64,000 nt of DNA from NCBI GenBank assembly GCA_963669155.1, contig OZ022597.1, positions 7,628,240 to 7,692,239 of the forward strand, given 5' to 3'. The position numbers and the translations under genes are program-made. This document shows, piece by piece, positions 32,810-45,373 of the stretch. This stretch comes from Arbacia lixula (lineage: Eukaryota; Echinodermata; Echinoidea; Arbacioida; Arbaciidae). Position 1 is the first letter of the stretch. Each line of letters opens with the position of its first letter. The notes beneath the pieces are model-generated. The model did not search any database. It had not been told where the DNA came from and saw nothing but the letters and a program-made list of their open reading frames with translations.

Positions 32810-35800
32810 ATGGGAAGGTTACCCGTTGGTCAGCCCACCGCCCACGTCTCGGCCAGCCACGGTCCAGACGCAAACCTCATGAAGTTCTACTCGACGTCAT
32901 ACGCCACGTCGTTCGGCGCTGCCCACGAGCCGTTCACACCGCGGCTGGGCAAACACCAAGGAACGGGCTATCAGTCCAACTTCAGACCGGGGGTTTATTA
33001 CCATCAACGCCTGGATGAAGTAGACAACCCTGCCATGGGGTGAGTTGGATCATGTTGCTCATGGTTTGATTTCCTGGCTTCATGAACCCTGTGGGGTACG
33101 TCACCAAGCTGGTCTTAAGCTATAAGAACGACTTTACGCACAACTGGTGACCCTTTCTTATATAATATGCTAAATGAGATACCCCAATTCCTGTTTTAAC
33201 ATAGTGGGAAGCAATTTCCAGCAATCCTTATCAAATTTGACAACTCATAAAGTTTGTATTCAGAAACTAGTTAACAACAAGACTTGTTATTTATAAACAT
33301 CAGATTGGAACTTAAACTGATGGGAATAAAAAATCATTGAGAATCTTTAGCACAAGAAATGGTTACCAGTCGTGTGTAAACAGCCCCCTTATCCAGCTGG
33401 GATGTCAAAATTTGCTGCAGAACTGCAGTAACCAATGAGGTGTAGCTTAATTGTGTCCTATAGGTATTGGCCAGGTCCAAGGTATTTGTTCCCAAGTTTA
33501 TGGATATTTATCTTTCTCCTAACAAATTAAACTTGGTGTCACTTTGAAGCCAACATATTACAGTTATGGATTTTGTCTATTGTAGTCGAACTCCGCACAG
33601 AACATAGGGATTGAAAACATGCTGTCAGCAGAATTATGATGACTATTACATTTCAAATTGAGTTTTTATTGGGTCACCAAATCATAGTCTAGTAGTTGCA
33701 TACTTTGTACTACCTTCTTCACTTCAAACATCACAGAAAACTCTTTTTTTCTCTTTGGTTCCAGGAAAATCGTCCAGGATAACTATAACTCAATCACCAC
33801 AAAGCACTTCAAGCCGTCGTTCCGCTCTGATGGCAGAGACCGCTTCCCAGAGGAACTCAACCAAGTTAAGAGCGGTTTCACTCAGCAGGACCCCATTACA
33901 TACCCTACAGTGAATAATGTGAGTCAATATCATTGTCGCTGGTATTGTCATTGGGATTGGCTCTATCATTGTCGATGTTAGGTCCCACATCAACACCAAA
34001 AGTGATGAACAAATTATCCATATTAATGGACATTCACCTCAATCTGCAGAAAATCCCATGAGCTGTTTTATTTTTCTTTGTTATGATTTAAATTTATCAG
34101 GAGTTTGAAAATAAGAGGTGACATTTCTTTAATGTTTAATGTTTGTAAGTGCTTTCAATGGATGAATTAATAGAAATTGTTTAATTAATGACATAGCATG
34201 TACATGTACTACATGTAGCAGCTTAAAATAATTGAAGCACAGAAACCTGTCAATAAAATGAACACAAATAAAAGAAGATTGCATTATAGCATGGCAATTC
34301 TCTCCGTCCATTGTAAGACAATCTAGAAGACATAATTATAGACAACAATTTCTTCATCTGTTATTGTTTGGTTATAACACGAACAAGGAGAAAGTCTTGG
34401 TCCAGACAACCTTGTTATAACAGGAGTAGCCTGTGCAAGGGAAACACATGAATTAATAAAAACAAAATAAGACGTATTCAAGACTGTATCTTATTGGTCA
34501 CATTTGACAGGTGCGGAAGGTATTTGTGAACACACGCGACCACGGTCTTGCCCTGAAGATCAACGGCGTCCTGCCCAAACACCGCCCTCTATTGTACAAG
34601 CTGCAAGCCAAGGATCCCGTCAGCCTGGAGAACGCTGGGCATGGGCCAAACTTCATGAGCACGGAGGCCAAGACGAGATTCACAGGCAGACCATCGGAGA
34701 GAAGTAAGACGGCTTACAGTTGGAATATAACACTTGATATTCTTCAGCACTCTGCAGATGACTGCGTAACTCTAAGCCAGGCAAAGTATGTTTTTATAGG
34801 ATTGCCTTGTGTCTTCCACCTATGCCAAAATGTGACACTTGTGTTTACACAGTTAAAGAAGGAGAAGGAATAGAATTCCTAAGGTGAAAAGGGGAAGAAG
34901 AACAACAACAAAAAGGCACATGGAAGAAGAAAAAAAAAACAAGGAAGAGAAGAGATTAAGAGCAAGGAAAACCGATGTTTTCCCGTATCATCAATTCAAC
35001 AAAACACTTATATACAAACCTGTAAAGAAAGATCGCATCCTAACCCTAACCTACTTTTGATGGGTTTTAACTGTTAATTCATCAAAATTATTCAAACTTA
35101 AAACTTATGTTTTACCATATATAATCAATTCAACAAAACACTTATATACAAGCCTCTAAAGTAAGATTGTATCCTAACCCTAACCTACTTTTGATGAGTT
35201 TAAACCCGTAATTCATCAAATTGAAGAAAATCGATGAAGTAAAAAATTACCCCAAATCACTCATTACCCCTCGTCTCTCTCTCTTTCCAGAGGACATTTC
35301 TACCCTAACCGTGGGGCCCAAGGAGGGTTCTGGCTACACCCATGCCTACAACGTGGAGCCTATCACCTTCCACCCAGGATCACCCTACAAGCACGACAGA
35401 CCTGTAAGTCGATCACCATCTATTTTTCTGTGAATAGAATACGTGGTCCATATCTTATAACCATCTCCTTTGCTGTGAATATTTATAACACTGGGTCCCG
35501 TATCACAAGTGCAATTTTTCCAATTCAATTCCTTTCAATTTCATTTTCACTGATTTTTGAAATAACATATAAAAAACAATGCATGCATTATTAATGAAGA
35601 ATTACAATATTCAATTAAAAAATAAACACAAAAAATACATAAACAAAACATAACCAAGGGTAGCATTAGTGCAAAATACTGTTTTAAGAAACGTTGTACG
35701 AAACATATCTATGGGAAAGCTACTGACGTCATAAAATTAAAACTTAAAAAAGGTCATCACTTTTTCTTCAAACAGATTTTCTTCAAACCTTCACGACCAT

Positions 35801-38800
35801 GTTTCTTTCATGTTTCTAGCTGCTGTTATTCAAATCAATTTAACTTCAAGATGGACTTTCCCTTTAATCAGATTCTTGTCTGCATTGTTTTTCTTTACAC
35901 AGGGGACATGGACTGATCGCCCAACTGGTGGCAGTATAATGAAGAGTGATTTCTTGCCGTCGCAGCTAAACCAGGTAAACCATCAAAACTTTGCTTTCTT
36001 CGAAACCATCAAATGTTATATTTTAAGAGTCAACCCATCTTTTACAGAGAAATTTGATGTCAGTAGTATGGTTGTTTCTAAAAAAAAAAAGCCTTCCCTT
36101 ACCAGGCTCTGACAACCTCTTGATCTGACAGACAAAGGGTGACCTGTTAGTTAGTGTTACATGTATGTTTGAAGTTGAACATCTACAAATATTATTTCTA
36201 TGAATGAATTGTGTTCATTTTGTTTTGTTTGTTGGTATTGTACCTGGGCCATGCTGCATATAGGATTTCAATTATTGTAACCAACCATCAACGGTAGCTC
36301 TGGTTATTGCACATGTTGCCATGGTCATAACCATAGATGATAAGTTACAATAATTGAAAACCTACATGCAGTATGGCCCTGAATTTTATGCATTGTTTTT
36401 TTTTTTGTGGTTAACGTGAAATTGATTCTCTGTATCAATAGTCAGTTATGTCAATAATCTTGAATAATTGAGATGTATGACCGAGATGTTTCATGTGTGT
36501 GGATAGGGTGACGAGCGGCTGCCGCGTATCACAAACCGGTCCGACCACGAGACTGGCTTCACCCACGAGAAGGCCAAGCCGCTGTACGTGCACCGCGTCA
36601 TGACGGACGCCTACACCAAACGGGACCAGGTACCCCAGCGAGTGGAGGAGCGGATCCGCAAGGAGGACCCCGCGGAGTACCTGAACATGACGAACCCAGA
36701 CAACCACTCCTCCATCTTCAAGAAGACCTTCCAGGGACAGCAGCGCCCCACCCCCAGCGCCAATGAGCTGCAGGGCAGGTGCATTCTGGGAAACAAGGTA
36801 AATGACAAGACATACTTGTGGACAAGTTTAAGGTTGTCTGTTTTGGCAAATTCATGCAGCGGCATGGCTAGCAAAAATGGTGACACCATCTATTCAGCGT
36901 GTCTTAAAGTACCATGATATAGTGTTTCAATTATTGTAACTCACCATCAATGGTAACTATACCGTGACAACATGTGCAATCATGAGAGCTCATTGGTTGT
37001 TGCCATAGGTAGTTACCATTAATGGTAAGTTACAATCATTGAAAACCTGTGTGCAACATGGCTCAGGCTGCGTGTTGATATTTCAACTCCAGACTACCAC
37101 ACATTTTCATTTTGGGTCCTTATAGAACGGACAAGACTAGTTTTCCTCTGTTCTAGCATTTGGGTGAGCAAAGATGGACTGGAGAGTGGAAATTAATGGT
37201 CTATAAATTGTACCTAATCTTTGTACATATTGGATTAGAAAAGCCCAAATAGGCTGGAAGTCAGGCCCAACACAGTGAAGCTTGCTTCAGGAATCACCTG
37301 TATAGAAAAACCACATGTAAATAGTGTCCCTTAAACAACACTTTGCTCTTATAGGCTTCATTCATACTCTGTAGACCGTTAATCCAATTTACTTGTGTGC
37401 TTTCATCAATGTGTTATTCAAATTTTCTCCCTTGATTTGCACTAACTTTTAATCTTTTGTTTGATTTTTTTTCACTTTGATACTCTTTGGATCTTTGATT
37501 TACAGATCTATATATATTTCACTCAGTTATCTCAGTTGCAATTTGATTGTTAAAAGGTTCTGCATTTAGTTATACCTTTTAATGCCTGACCGTTTATTTC
37601 AATTTTGATTTGTAGGAACTGTCCGGGTACAGCGATAACAATGACAAGCCACAGGCTCAAATCCCCATTGAGCCCTACAGATGGATCACGCACTACGACA
37701 CCAAGTAAGTAATGTTTTACCCCTATATTAATCTTTGGCTATTTGTTTATAGTTGTTGTTTGGTTCTTGCGACATACACTCTTATTACCCAGGGGGCATT
37801 TCATCAAAGGACTTGTCAGACATTTTATCCGACAAACTGTTATAAGCTACTGAAATGCTTGCATCTTATTGGCCGAGAGCAAACTTGTCGGATAAAATAT
37901 CCGACAAGTCCTTTGATGAATGCCCCCCAGGTATCAACACAACATAAAATCAGCCCTTTTGGGCTGTAAACATCTGTTGATACACATTTTATTCATCACA
38001 TGTGTTGTTGTATTATTGTTGTTGTTATATGATGAATTTTACAATACTCTAGTCCTTAAAAGGACTGTTGGGCTAATCTTTTGGAATAGCTCTGAAAAGA
38101 GCTGCTTATCAAGAAAGAAATGATAGAGTGGAGAGAGTGCAAGTCAGAATTCTTTTGGAGAGGTTAAATCTGAAAACTAATTGTTGCCTCTTGCTCTCTC
38201 TCTCTCCCCCAGATTCTACGACATGAACCCCAAGGGTAAGGCACGTGCAGGCAGAACCTTTGGCGCCGTTATGACCCAGCTACCGGACGGATTCACCAAG
38301 AGCACATCGGTTCACTCCTACGGCCCGGCGCTGGACACGACGCAACAGCTGCGGAGCCTCCATCCTTATGTAGCCAGGTAAGCATTTCTCATTTTAGAAA
38401 CGTAGCGTTAACCCTCCGAGTACCAAATCAGGAAGAGCCCATTGACTTGTCACACATTTCATGCCCCTGTGGCACTGTGAGGATTAAGCACAACGTTTTC
38501 ATGTGTATTGTTGTTATTTTCTTGAATTTTCACATTGTTTCTTGTACTCCTCGTCAATTTTTTTGACTTTTTCATTGTCATAAGTTACCATCAGTAAGTT
38601 TTATGCAAAGGGCTCAGGCGAAGAGGATCAGTTTCAATTAGTAACCGTTTTCGTACATAGAAAGATATCCTAAATAGCAAATTGAACAAGATCATGGCCC
38701 TGTTGCGTAAAATCTGTCATCAATGGTAGTTACCATGGCAACACCGCTTGACAGCCAATCAAATTCAAGGTTTCCATGGAAGTTGCCATTGGTAGCAAAG

Positions 38801-39038
38801 TTACCATCAAAAGTATAGCTCTATGCAACAGGGCCCATGTATGTGTACATGCAGTATCACTACAATTTCTGTCAAGATATCAAATTCGAAGCTTTCTGTC
38901 AAGCCAACCACTTTTTTTTTCTTTCACCTTTTCAGGAGTATCAAGGCAAGGGATGTCTTCTTTGATGATCACACACACGATTCCAAGAGACACGTCACTA
39001 TCAACCCCGTCCCACAAGTCCTTGCGGCGTCCTGTTAA
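32810..39038 (+). CDS. PPP1R32: PPP1R32 / SAXO4 homologue (stabilizer of axonemal microtubules 4)
   Basis: Nine coding exons: 32810-33039, 33765-33918, 34511-34703, 35291-35403, 35903-35974, 36507-36797, 37616-37704, 38213-38377 and 38936-39038. Phases agree throughout: 1410 nt, 469 residues plus TAA. The family is recognised from blocks known in human PPP1R32: LMKFYSTSYATSFG, GTGYQSNFRPG and DNPAMG near the N terminus; VRKVFVNTRDHG; HGPNFMSTE; GPKEGSGYTH; KSDFLP; and SLHPYVA near the end. It is slightly longer than the human protein of about 425 residues. Exon 6 (residues 255-351) is charged and largely built of family-type short repeats. The human protein was named for binding PP1 and is reported as an axonemal microtubule protein. 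The start lies in a strong context (A at -3, G at +4), 93 nt after an acceptor at 32716, so a non-coding 5' exon must exist. No transmembrane segment is present. Confidence 0.92.
33101..33391. mobile_element. Foldback family C, degenerate copy
   Basis: Matches 'accaagctggtcttaagct', 'aacgactttacgcacaactgg' and 'tcattgagaatctttagcac' of other C copies. Terminus lost. Confidence 0.45.
34867..35230. repeat. Duplicated 120-bp block in intron 3 of the PPP1R32 homologue
   Basis: The block 'aattcaacaaaacacttatatacaa' to 'taaccctaacctacttttgatg' occurs at about 34990 and 35125, offset about 133 bp, with few differences. Confidence 0.7.
36246..36380. mobile_element. Foldback MITE family A
   Basis: Starts GGGCCATGCTGCATATAGG and ends CTACATGCAGTATGGCCC, with arms pairing through 'caattattgtaac' and 'gttacaataattg'. 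Confidence 0.7.
36912..37066. mobile_element. Foldback MITE family A
   Basis: Arms 'tttcaattattgtaactcacc' and 'ggtaagttacaatcattgaaa'; right terminus GCAACATGGC. Confidence 0.65.
37787..37931. mobile_element. Foldback MITE family G
   Basis: Left arm GGGGGCATTTCATCAAAGGA, then CTTGTCAGACATTTTATCC; right arm GGATAAAATATCCGACAAG, then TCCTTTGATGAATGCCCCCC. Arms of about 50 bp are near-perfect. A single copy was seen. Confidence 0.75.
38696..38836. mobile_element. Foldback MITE family B carrying a perfect X-box
   Basis: Termini GGCCCTGTTGCGTAAAA and TATGCAACAGGGCC. It contains GTTACCATGGCAAC at about 38731-38744, a full RFX X-box consensus. It lies in the last intron of the PPP1R32 homologue. 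Confidence 0.7.
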
Positions 39039-39989
39039 ACAGCAGCAGCAACTGCGGCATTTAAATGATGATGCGCAAACGACGGGGAAAAACATACGGC
39101 AATTCTGATAGGTAGATTTAAATATGCAAGAACAGAAATATGCATGCTAGCTTCGTAAGCTTTCACTGAAAAAGAAGAGTCTGAAATGTTCATAAAATAT
39201 TGCATAACATGAAATTTACTTAAAAAAGAAACAGAATATGAACATGCACTCAAATTTCAGTTTGTCTATTTGTGTATTGCTTGTTGCATTGTTCTGGGGT
39301 CTAGGTTGGGTAGAGGAACAATTCTTTTCTCTCTTCAAATTCTGACTTTCAAAAGGGTATTTTGCTTTGATTATGCTGTAAAAATAAACATGAATGCATA
39401 GTTGCAAAAATACATAAGTGGGAATACATGAGAGAGGGATATGAAATCTAATTTTGCCCAATCTTGGAGCTCACTTGTGGCTGATGGATGTTACTCCTGC
39501 AGTGGGAAACCACTTACGGAAAAATTAATTTCAATCTCACAACTGGCAATGACAACTCTTCCAGGTGGGAAATTAGCTACTGTGCGTTGCTCCAGTTGTG
39601 TGTTGATCGATATTCCAATTATGTACATGTATCAATAACCTGCTTTTGTCATAATGTACATTGCAACATTGCTCCATTTGGTCTGTTGATGGGTATTCCA
39701 ATGTGTATGTGCGTAAATGCATTATCAATAACCAGCTTTTGTTAAAGTCATGTCTTCAATATAATCAGGGATATTTGCAAACATATATTACATAGCTTGC
39801 TTTAATGTTCTGTATGCAGGAAAATAAGAAAGAAAGTATTTGTGTCCAGTATTGCTGTATGGTAAAGCAATGTTTTATAAGGTGATATATCATACAGTCC
39901 ACTATTACTGGTAGTTAAATAAGATATAAATGAAGAATATATGCAAAAAAGAAATAGATGCAAAATCATGGTTCGTATATTTGTGCTAA

Positions 39990-39990
39990 T

Positions 39991-40029
<39 letters not shown>
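39990..40029. repeat. (ATC)n microsatellite
   Basis: About 13 ATC triplets in the probable 3' UTR of the PPP1R32 homologue. Confidence 0.9.
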
Positions 40030-41513
40030 TATGTGTCATCAGGGCTATGGAATTAGTTTATGACATACAATTATATACATTGTATGTAGGATATTTCTGC
40101 AAAAGAGAAATATATATAAATCATAATTGGTATTTTTGCACTTTTCTGTGTCATCATCAGGGCAATGAAGTTAGTTTATAACACATATATACAAATTTAG
40201 GAAATTTGTGAAACTATAAGTAGATACAAATCATGGCTGGTATTTTTGTACATTTCTGTATCATCATCATCTGGTGTCGTCAAGGCGATAAAGGAAGCTT
40301 CATGTACCAGTATATTTGTTCATCTCACAGGCTGATGATCTTGCATGTATTCTGTATTGAGTTGCTTGTAACGTGCTAATATCTCGTCCAGGCTGAGATC
40401 ACCAGACACTTATGCCCTAAATTTACAAAGAGAGTTTAGATTCAACCTAGCTTTATTTTTAAATTACAAATTGTGAAAAGTACCTACATGTGCATTGAAT
40501 CATTTGTGTAACCTTTACAACATGTATGAACTGACATTGTATTTTTGCTTTGAATAATACATCAGGAGGATGTTTAATAATCTTGATATGTGCGTTATCT
40601 AGATATTTCATTATACTGAATAAAATGACAAGATGTGTAATTAGGAACCGCTATTGATAAAATATAACTACATACGATTGTTTTGAATTTGTAAAAGCTT
40701 GCCAAAATATTGATGGAGCAGGAGCTATTGAAACAAATGTTTGTACGTTATGATGTGATCAATGGAGCTATAAGCGCCACATGAATTAATTGTACAAAAG
40801 ATGATAAAGATACTGTTTTTATTCACTTTATTATTGAAACACATTTGATTGATTATTCATCATTCCAACAATGATGTACTTGAATGTACATGTACACCAC
40901 ATAAATATATATTAACTTCAGGATTAATTATTAAGATTAAGAATTGTGCTTTATTTTTAGTATGGTTCATTTATTGTAATTGAGGATATGAACTGTAAGA
41001 AGCCAGAAAGACAAAGTTTATTCCTATTAACTGGAAGATCCTAGCTTCATCTTATGCCCTTTACCATAATTCTTAGACTATAGCATGGTACGAATTGTAC
41101 AAGTGTAGATTTTATGCACAGTACAGTATGTAAATATTTGTGGTTATAAAATTTAGCCTCCTTTGTTATGTAAAATCATCATGAAATCAAGACATTGATA
41201 CATGTTTGTAATAAGTCTTAATGCAGGCATTAGGACTAAGTAAACATGTAGTAGCAGTACAATGTATTACAATTAATTGCAAAATGGTTTCGTTGGATGT
41301 TTAAAATGCTAAGACAGTTTATATTTGCAATATAGTCAATTGTAAAGTTTAATATGGAGCTGCAATGTTTTTTTTTTAATCTTTATTCATAGAACATGTA
41401 TGTACATGTCAGGTATTTTATTGAATTATTGCGAAAAGTAACTATTTTTGCATGACTGATTTTATTAATGTGTGATTGTTTAATGCTTGCTGTTTGACCG
41501 TGCCAGATTTTTT

Positions 41514-41519
41514 AATAAA
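41514..41519 (+). terminator. Polyadenylation signal AATAAA
   Basis: AATAAA in TTTTTTAATAAATTGAAAC, followed within 30 nt by a T-rich tract (CTGTTCTTTCATTTG). It is the best-placed signal for the plus-strand gene before the GA microsatellite begins. Confidence 0.45.
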
Positions 41520-41598
41520 TTGAAACCAGTTCAAATCAAATCTGTTCTTTCATTTGTATTAAATTATTGAAGAGAATGAGACATGGCTAAGAGAGGGG

Positions 41599-41599
<1 letters not shown>

Positions 41600-41637
<38 letters not shown>

Positions 41638-41652
41638 AAGGAGAGAAGGGGA

Positions 41653-41708
<56 letters not shown>

Positions 41709-41743
41709 GGACAAGATAGACAGGAGGAGACAAGAGAGAGGGG

Positions 41744-41785
<42 letters not shown>

Positions 41786-41881
41786 AGGGGGAGATAGAGA
41801 GACAGAAGGGGACAAGAGAGACAAAAAAAGGGGCAAGTGAGACAGAAGGGGGCAAGAGAGAGGGGGAGAGAGAGAGAGGAG

Positions 41882-41941
<60 letters not shown>

Positions 41942-41982
41942 GAGAGCGAGAGAGAGAGAGAGAGCGAGAGAGAGAGAGAGAA
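41600..41982. repeat. (GA)n-rich satellite tract
   Basis: Nearly 380 bp of GA with GACA and GGGGA interruptions. Long Glu/Arg or Ser/Leu frames here are artefacts. Confidence 0.95.
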
Positions 41983-42198
41983 TTTCTGTCCTTAATTTAG
42001 GAAGAAAGTTTGAAGGAAGGACTTTGGAGTATCACACGGAGAGGTTCTGGATTATATACAAATCACGACAAAGTTAAGACAAGTGTTCATCTTTGGCCCA
42101 ATTCATTAATAAACTGTACAAAGAACATGAATACAGAGTTTGCACAATAAATACTACAGATACAAATGTTGCACTATTAGATTCAAACTACAGGTACT

Positions 42199-42496
42199 GG
42201 GGGTGTTTCACCAAGCTGTTCATAAGCTACGAACAACTGTGTTTCGGTGCCAAATCAGATTGTCAATGATTTAGATTCCCATCGGCTCAAGTTGTAATCT
42301 GACTTTTGTAAATCAAAATCGTTGTGGCAAACAAGCATCTGAATACAAAGTTAATGATTTGTCAAACAAATTTGCTTCGGATGGTTGGAAATAAACTCCC
42401 ACTTTGTTTAAATACATGTAGGGTATCTCACATGACACCAGACATGTGTAGAGTTGTTCTTAGCATACGAACAGCTTCAATGGTGAAACACCCCCA
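42199..42496. mobile_element. Foldback family C, longer version
   Basis: Left GGGGGTGTTTCACCAAGCTG and right CAATGGTGAAACACCCCC, with inner arms paired over about 130 bp but more diverged than the copy at 18286. Confidence 0.7.
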
Positions 42497-43060
42497 GGAT
42501 AAATGATGGCTGAATAACAAAGAGAGATAAAAATGGAGATGAAAATTAATAAAGCGTGGTTTGATAGAATACTTCTACGTAGATGGCAGTCCTATGGAAG
42601 AAATAAATGCACATATAAATTCATTCACAGGTGTATTAACAATATGACAGTAAATGTCAAACCAAGAAATTTTAGAATTTGCTGACATTGTTATTTTATT
42701 ATGCATACTTGCTCTAGCTGCAACAGTTTACCAATGAAAACTCCACAGCTTGTCACAGGCTTGCCCGATATAGCGCTGCCACACGGCTTTCATGACATAC
42801 CCAATACGCTAAGTTCATATAAATATGAGACCATACCATTTTTATGTAAATGCTACAAAACAGATCCATCCGAAATCTTTCCATAACTATGAAGAGTTGA
42901 CATGAAATTTCAGATATAGAAACCTGCTACATCTACAAGTAATCCCATCATTTGCATATTGAGCTTGCGATATTTGACAGAATACATATTGACAGAAAAA
43001 TCTAACTTCTCTGTCAAAGTTGTGCTTCTTTCCTACTAATGGTCAAGGTTACTTGACCAG

Positions 43061-43218
43061 AGCCCTGTTGCATATAACTTACCATTGATAGTAACTTTGC
43101 CATCAATGGCAACTTCTATGAAAACCTTGATTTTGACTGGCTCTATAGTGGTGTTACCATGGTAGTTACTATTGATAACAGAATTACCATTAATTGTAAG
43201 TTTTATGCAACAGGACCC
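43061..43218. mobile_element. Foldback MITE family B
   Basis: Starts GCCCTGTTGCATATAACTT and ends TTTATGCAACAGGACCC. Internal TTACCATGGTAGTTAC. Confidence 0.7.
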
Positions 43219-43534
43219 AGGAGCCATATTCATGAAACCGTACTAGCTCAATAAAAACACATGTAGCTGAATACATTTCAGTATAGGTATTAGGCTTAGG
43301 AAAGATTCACAAACGTGGCACCAGGCCTATGTATAAATGCAGTTTTATCTTATTACTAGTATTATAAGAGCAGTATGTGTCTAGCTTTGGAGCACCAAAT
43401 CAACCATACAATAGCCTACACGCTTGCTATTAGGTTAGCTGTCCAAACCTGTATTTACCAGTAATACACCCTGTACATGCTGAAAATTTTCGATGAGTTA
43501 TATAGCTTCAGTGCTTCTCTGGCTATTAATAGAT

Positions 43535-43690
43535 GAGCTAGACAGAAACAACCGTCATGCAGGGCATTCTTAAATCATTTTTCTTTTTTACATTCCCCCA
43601 AATACTCTAAGTACTGTAGGGCGTTCAGAGGAGTTAGATGCAATTTCAGCGGATACATCGACATATAGAGACTGAATTTTCGGTCTACAG
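43535..43690. mobile_element. Dispersed repeat P, diverged copy
   Basis: Shares 'gggcattcttaaatca', 'gggcgttcagaggagttagatgc' and 'agagactgaattttcggtcta' with the copies at 30340 and 30735. Confidence 0.5.
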
Positions 43691-44565
43691 ATCAGTATGG
43701 ATTTTGTGCCGTATTGCAGGTACATGTACATGTAAAGATAATTTTCTTGGGCCATATTCATAAAACCTTGATAGCCTAGCTGGTTGCTATAATGGGCAAA
43801 CCTGCCTAATAGCGAGTCTTATCATTGCGTAATACCCAGAAGTCACCACTTTGCATGAGAAACTTGAGATTTTGTATGCCACAGAGAACTTTTATAAAAA
43901 CTAATCAAATTTGAAAGAATAACTTACGCCTGACCCTGCATGTCCCTTACCATACACCTAAACCCTATTACCTACAGGTACATGTAAGCCTGATCCTAGC
44001 CCTAACCCTACTTTGCGCAGTTTGTTAACAAAGTTAATTTTGCCCTAGAAAACTGTAGAAAAATCTGCACTTGGCCACTGTTTAGCCCGCATGCACATTG
44101 CTTGCATTATGTATGCTGAGTATTAGGTAACAATTATAGTACAGGTTTGCCATAAAATGCATGTAGCTGAATGCACTTTAGCAAGTTCCTAGGCTTTGTA
44201 AAGTTTCAAGGAATATGGCCCCAGTACACATAAAATACCATATTTCTATATTACAAAAAGGGAAGGTTCATTTGCATACACATACTGTTTTTATACACAA
44301 TCTACAGTAGTAAAACTATTCATTGCACTTGAACAAAAAACAAAGTTCCATGAAGACTTGGCAGAAGGCTAGTAGTAAACTATCAGTACTGTCAGTTATT
44401 ACAATATACAGAGTATGCATATAGTCTAGGTTCAAGGATCTTGGACATTGCTACAGTGTCAAATTCTTGATGATCAACAAATCTCAACAATCAAAAGTAC
44501 ACTGTGCATGTAAAACATAGAATATGTAATGGTCCTCGTTAGAAAAGACTTCTATTGTGCAGTCC

Positions 44566-45373
44566 AGGGCAATGTTGCATATACAGTTAAGGCCAGAAGT
44601 TTACATACACCCAGGAAAATTCAAAGACAAGTTGACACTTTCCAAACATCATAAAATTTACTGTATCTTATAAATTATTTGTGCTATCATGACGAATTTG
44701 ATATCAAACAAATGAGCATTTCATGCCCCTTCCTCACAATGCTTTGTCATCAAAATATTAAGGTGTCATTTTTCAAAAAAAAATCTTCATATTTTAGACA
44801 AATCAAAAATAAAAACTTGACCAGAACATTTCATATTTGTGCTTGTTACTTCTCAACACAAACATTTCATATTACACTTTTTTGGTTCAGTGGTGACATA
44901 TCATGATAGAAAATGTAATATAAATCATAGATTTGACATTTATATATTTCTATGAAATGATGTTTGAAATATAAAAACAAACGATAGAATACATTTGGCA
45001 CAAATACATGTATTACTTTTTTTTCTTCAAAGAAAAATCCACCTGAAATATAATGTAATCCCAACAGCATCCCAATCATGTGAAAGAGCTTAATGCGCTC
45101 TTTCATCTGATACCAAATTTGTCTTGGTAGTATTTATATTTCTGAAGATATAGTACATTTTACGACGGTTGGCAAGCGAACTAATTTCACTGAATTTCAT
45201 GGGTGTATGTAAACTTTTGGCCTCAACTGTACATGTAGGTTTTCAATTATTGTAACTTGCATTCTATGGTAACTACCATGGCAACAGGTGCAATAATGAG
45301 AGCTCATTGGCTCATGGTAGTTACCACTGATTGTAAGTTACAATAATTGAAAACCTATATGCAACATGGCCCA
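44566..45373. mobile_element. Foldback MITE family A interrupted by a Tc1-type element
   Basis: The left 18 bp (GGGCAATGTTGCATATA) and the rest from 45230 (CATGTAGGTTTTCAATTATT to GCAACATGGCCC) together make one family A copy. They are separated by the element at 44584-45229, inserted at a TA. Confidence 0.7.
44584..45229. mobile_element. Non-autonomous Tc1/mariner-type element (T2)
   Basis: 646 bp. Ends CAGTTAAGGCCAGAAGTTT and AAACTTTTGGCCTCAACTG with flanking TA. Its whole length aligns with T1 at 9944-10573, with many substitutions. No transposase frame. Confidence 0.8.

Larger units (their letters stand above)
39039..41540 (+). other. Probable 3' UTR of the PPP1R32 homologue
   Basis: After the stop codon the sequence is AT-rich and nearly free of the foldback elements that crowd the introns. 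It contains one ATC microsatellite (39990-40029) and internal near-duplications of a 'catcatcagggc' motif around 40030-40290. AATAAA at 41514-41519 is followed by a T/GT-rich stretch, as expected for a cleavage site. The extent is inferred; an earlier site may be used. Confidence 0.45.

Noticed and set aside
41559-41855. Glu/Arg-rich and Ser/Leu-rich frames
   Set aside because: GA satellite translations.
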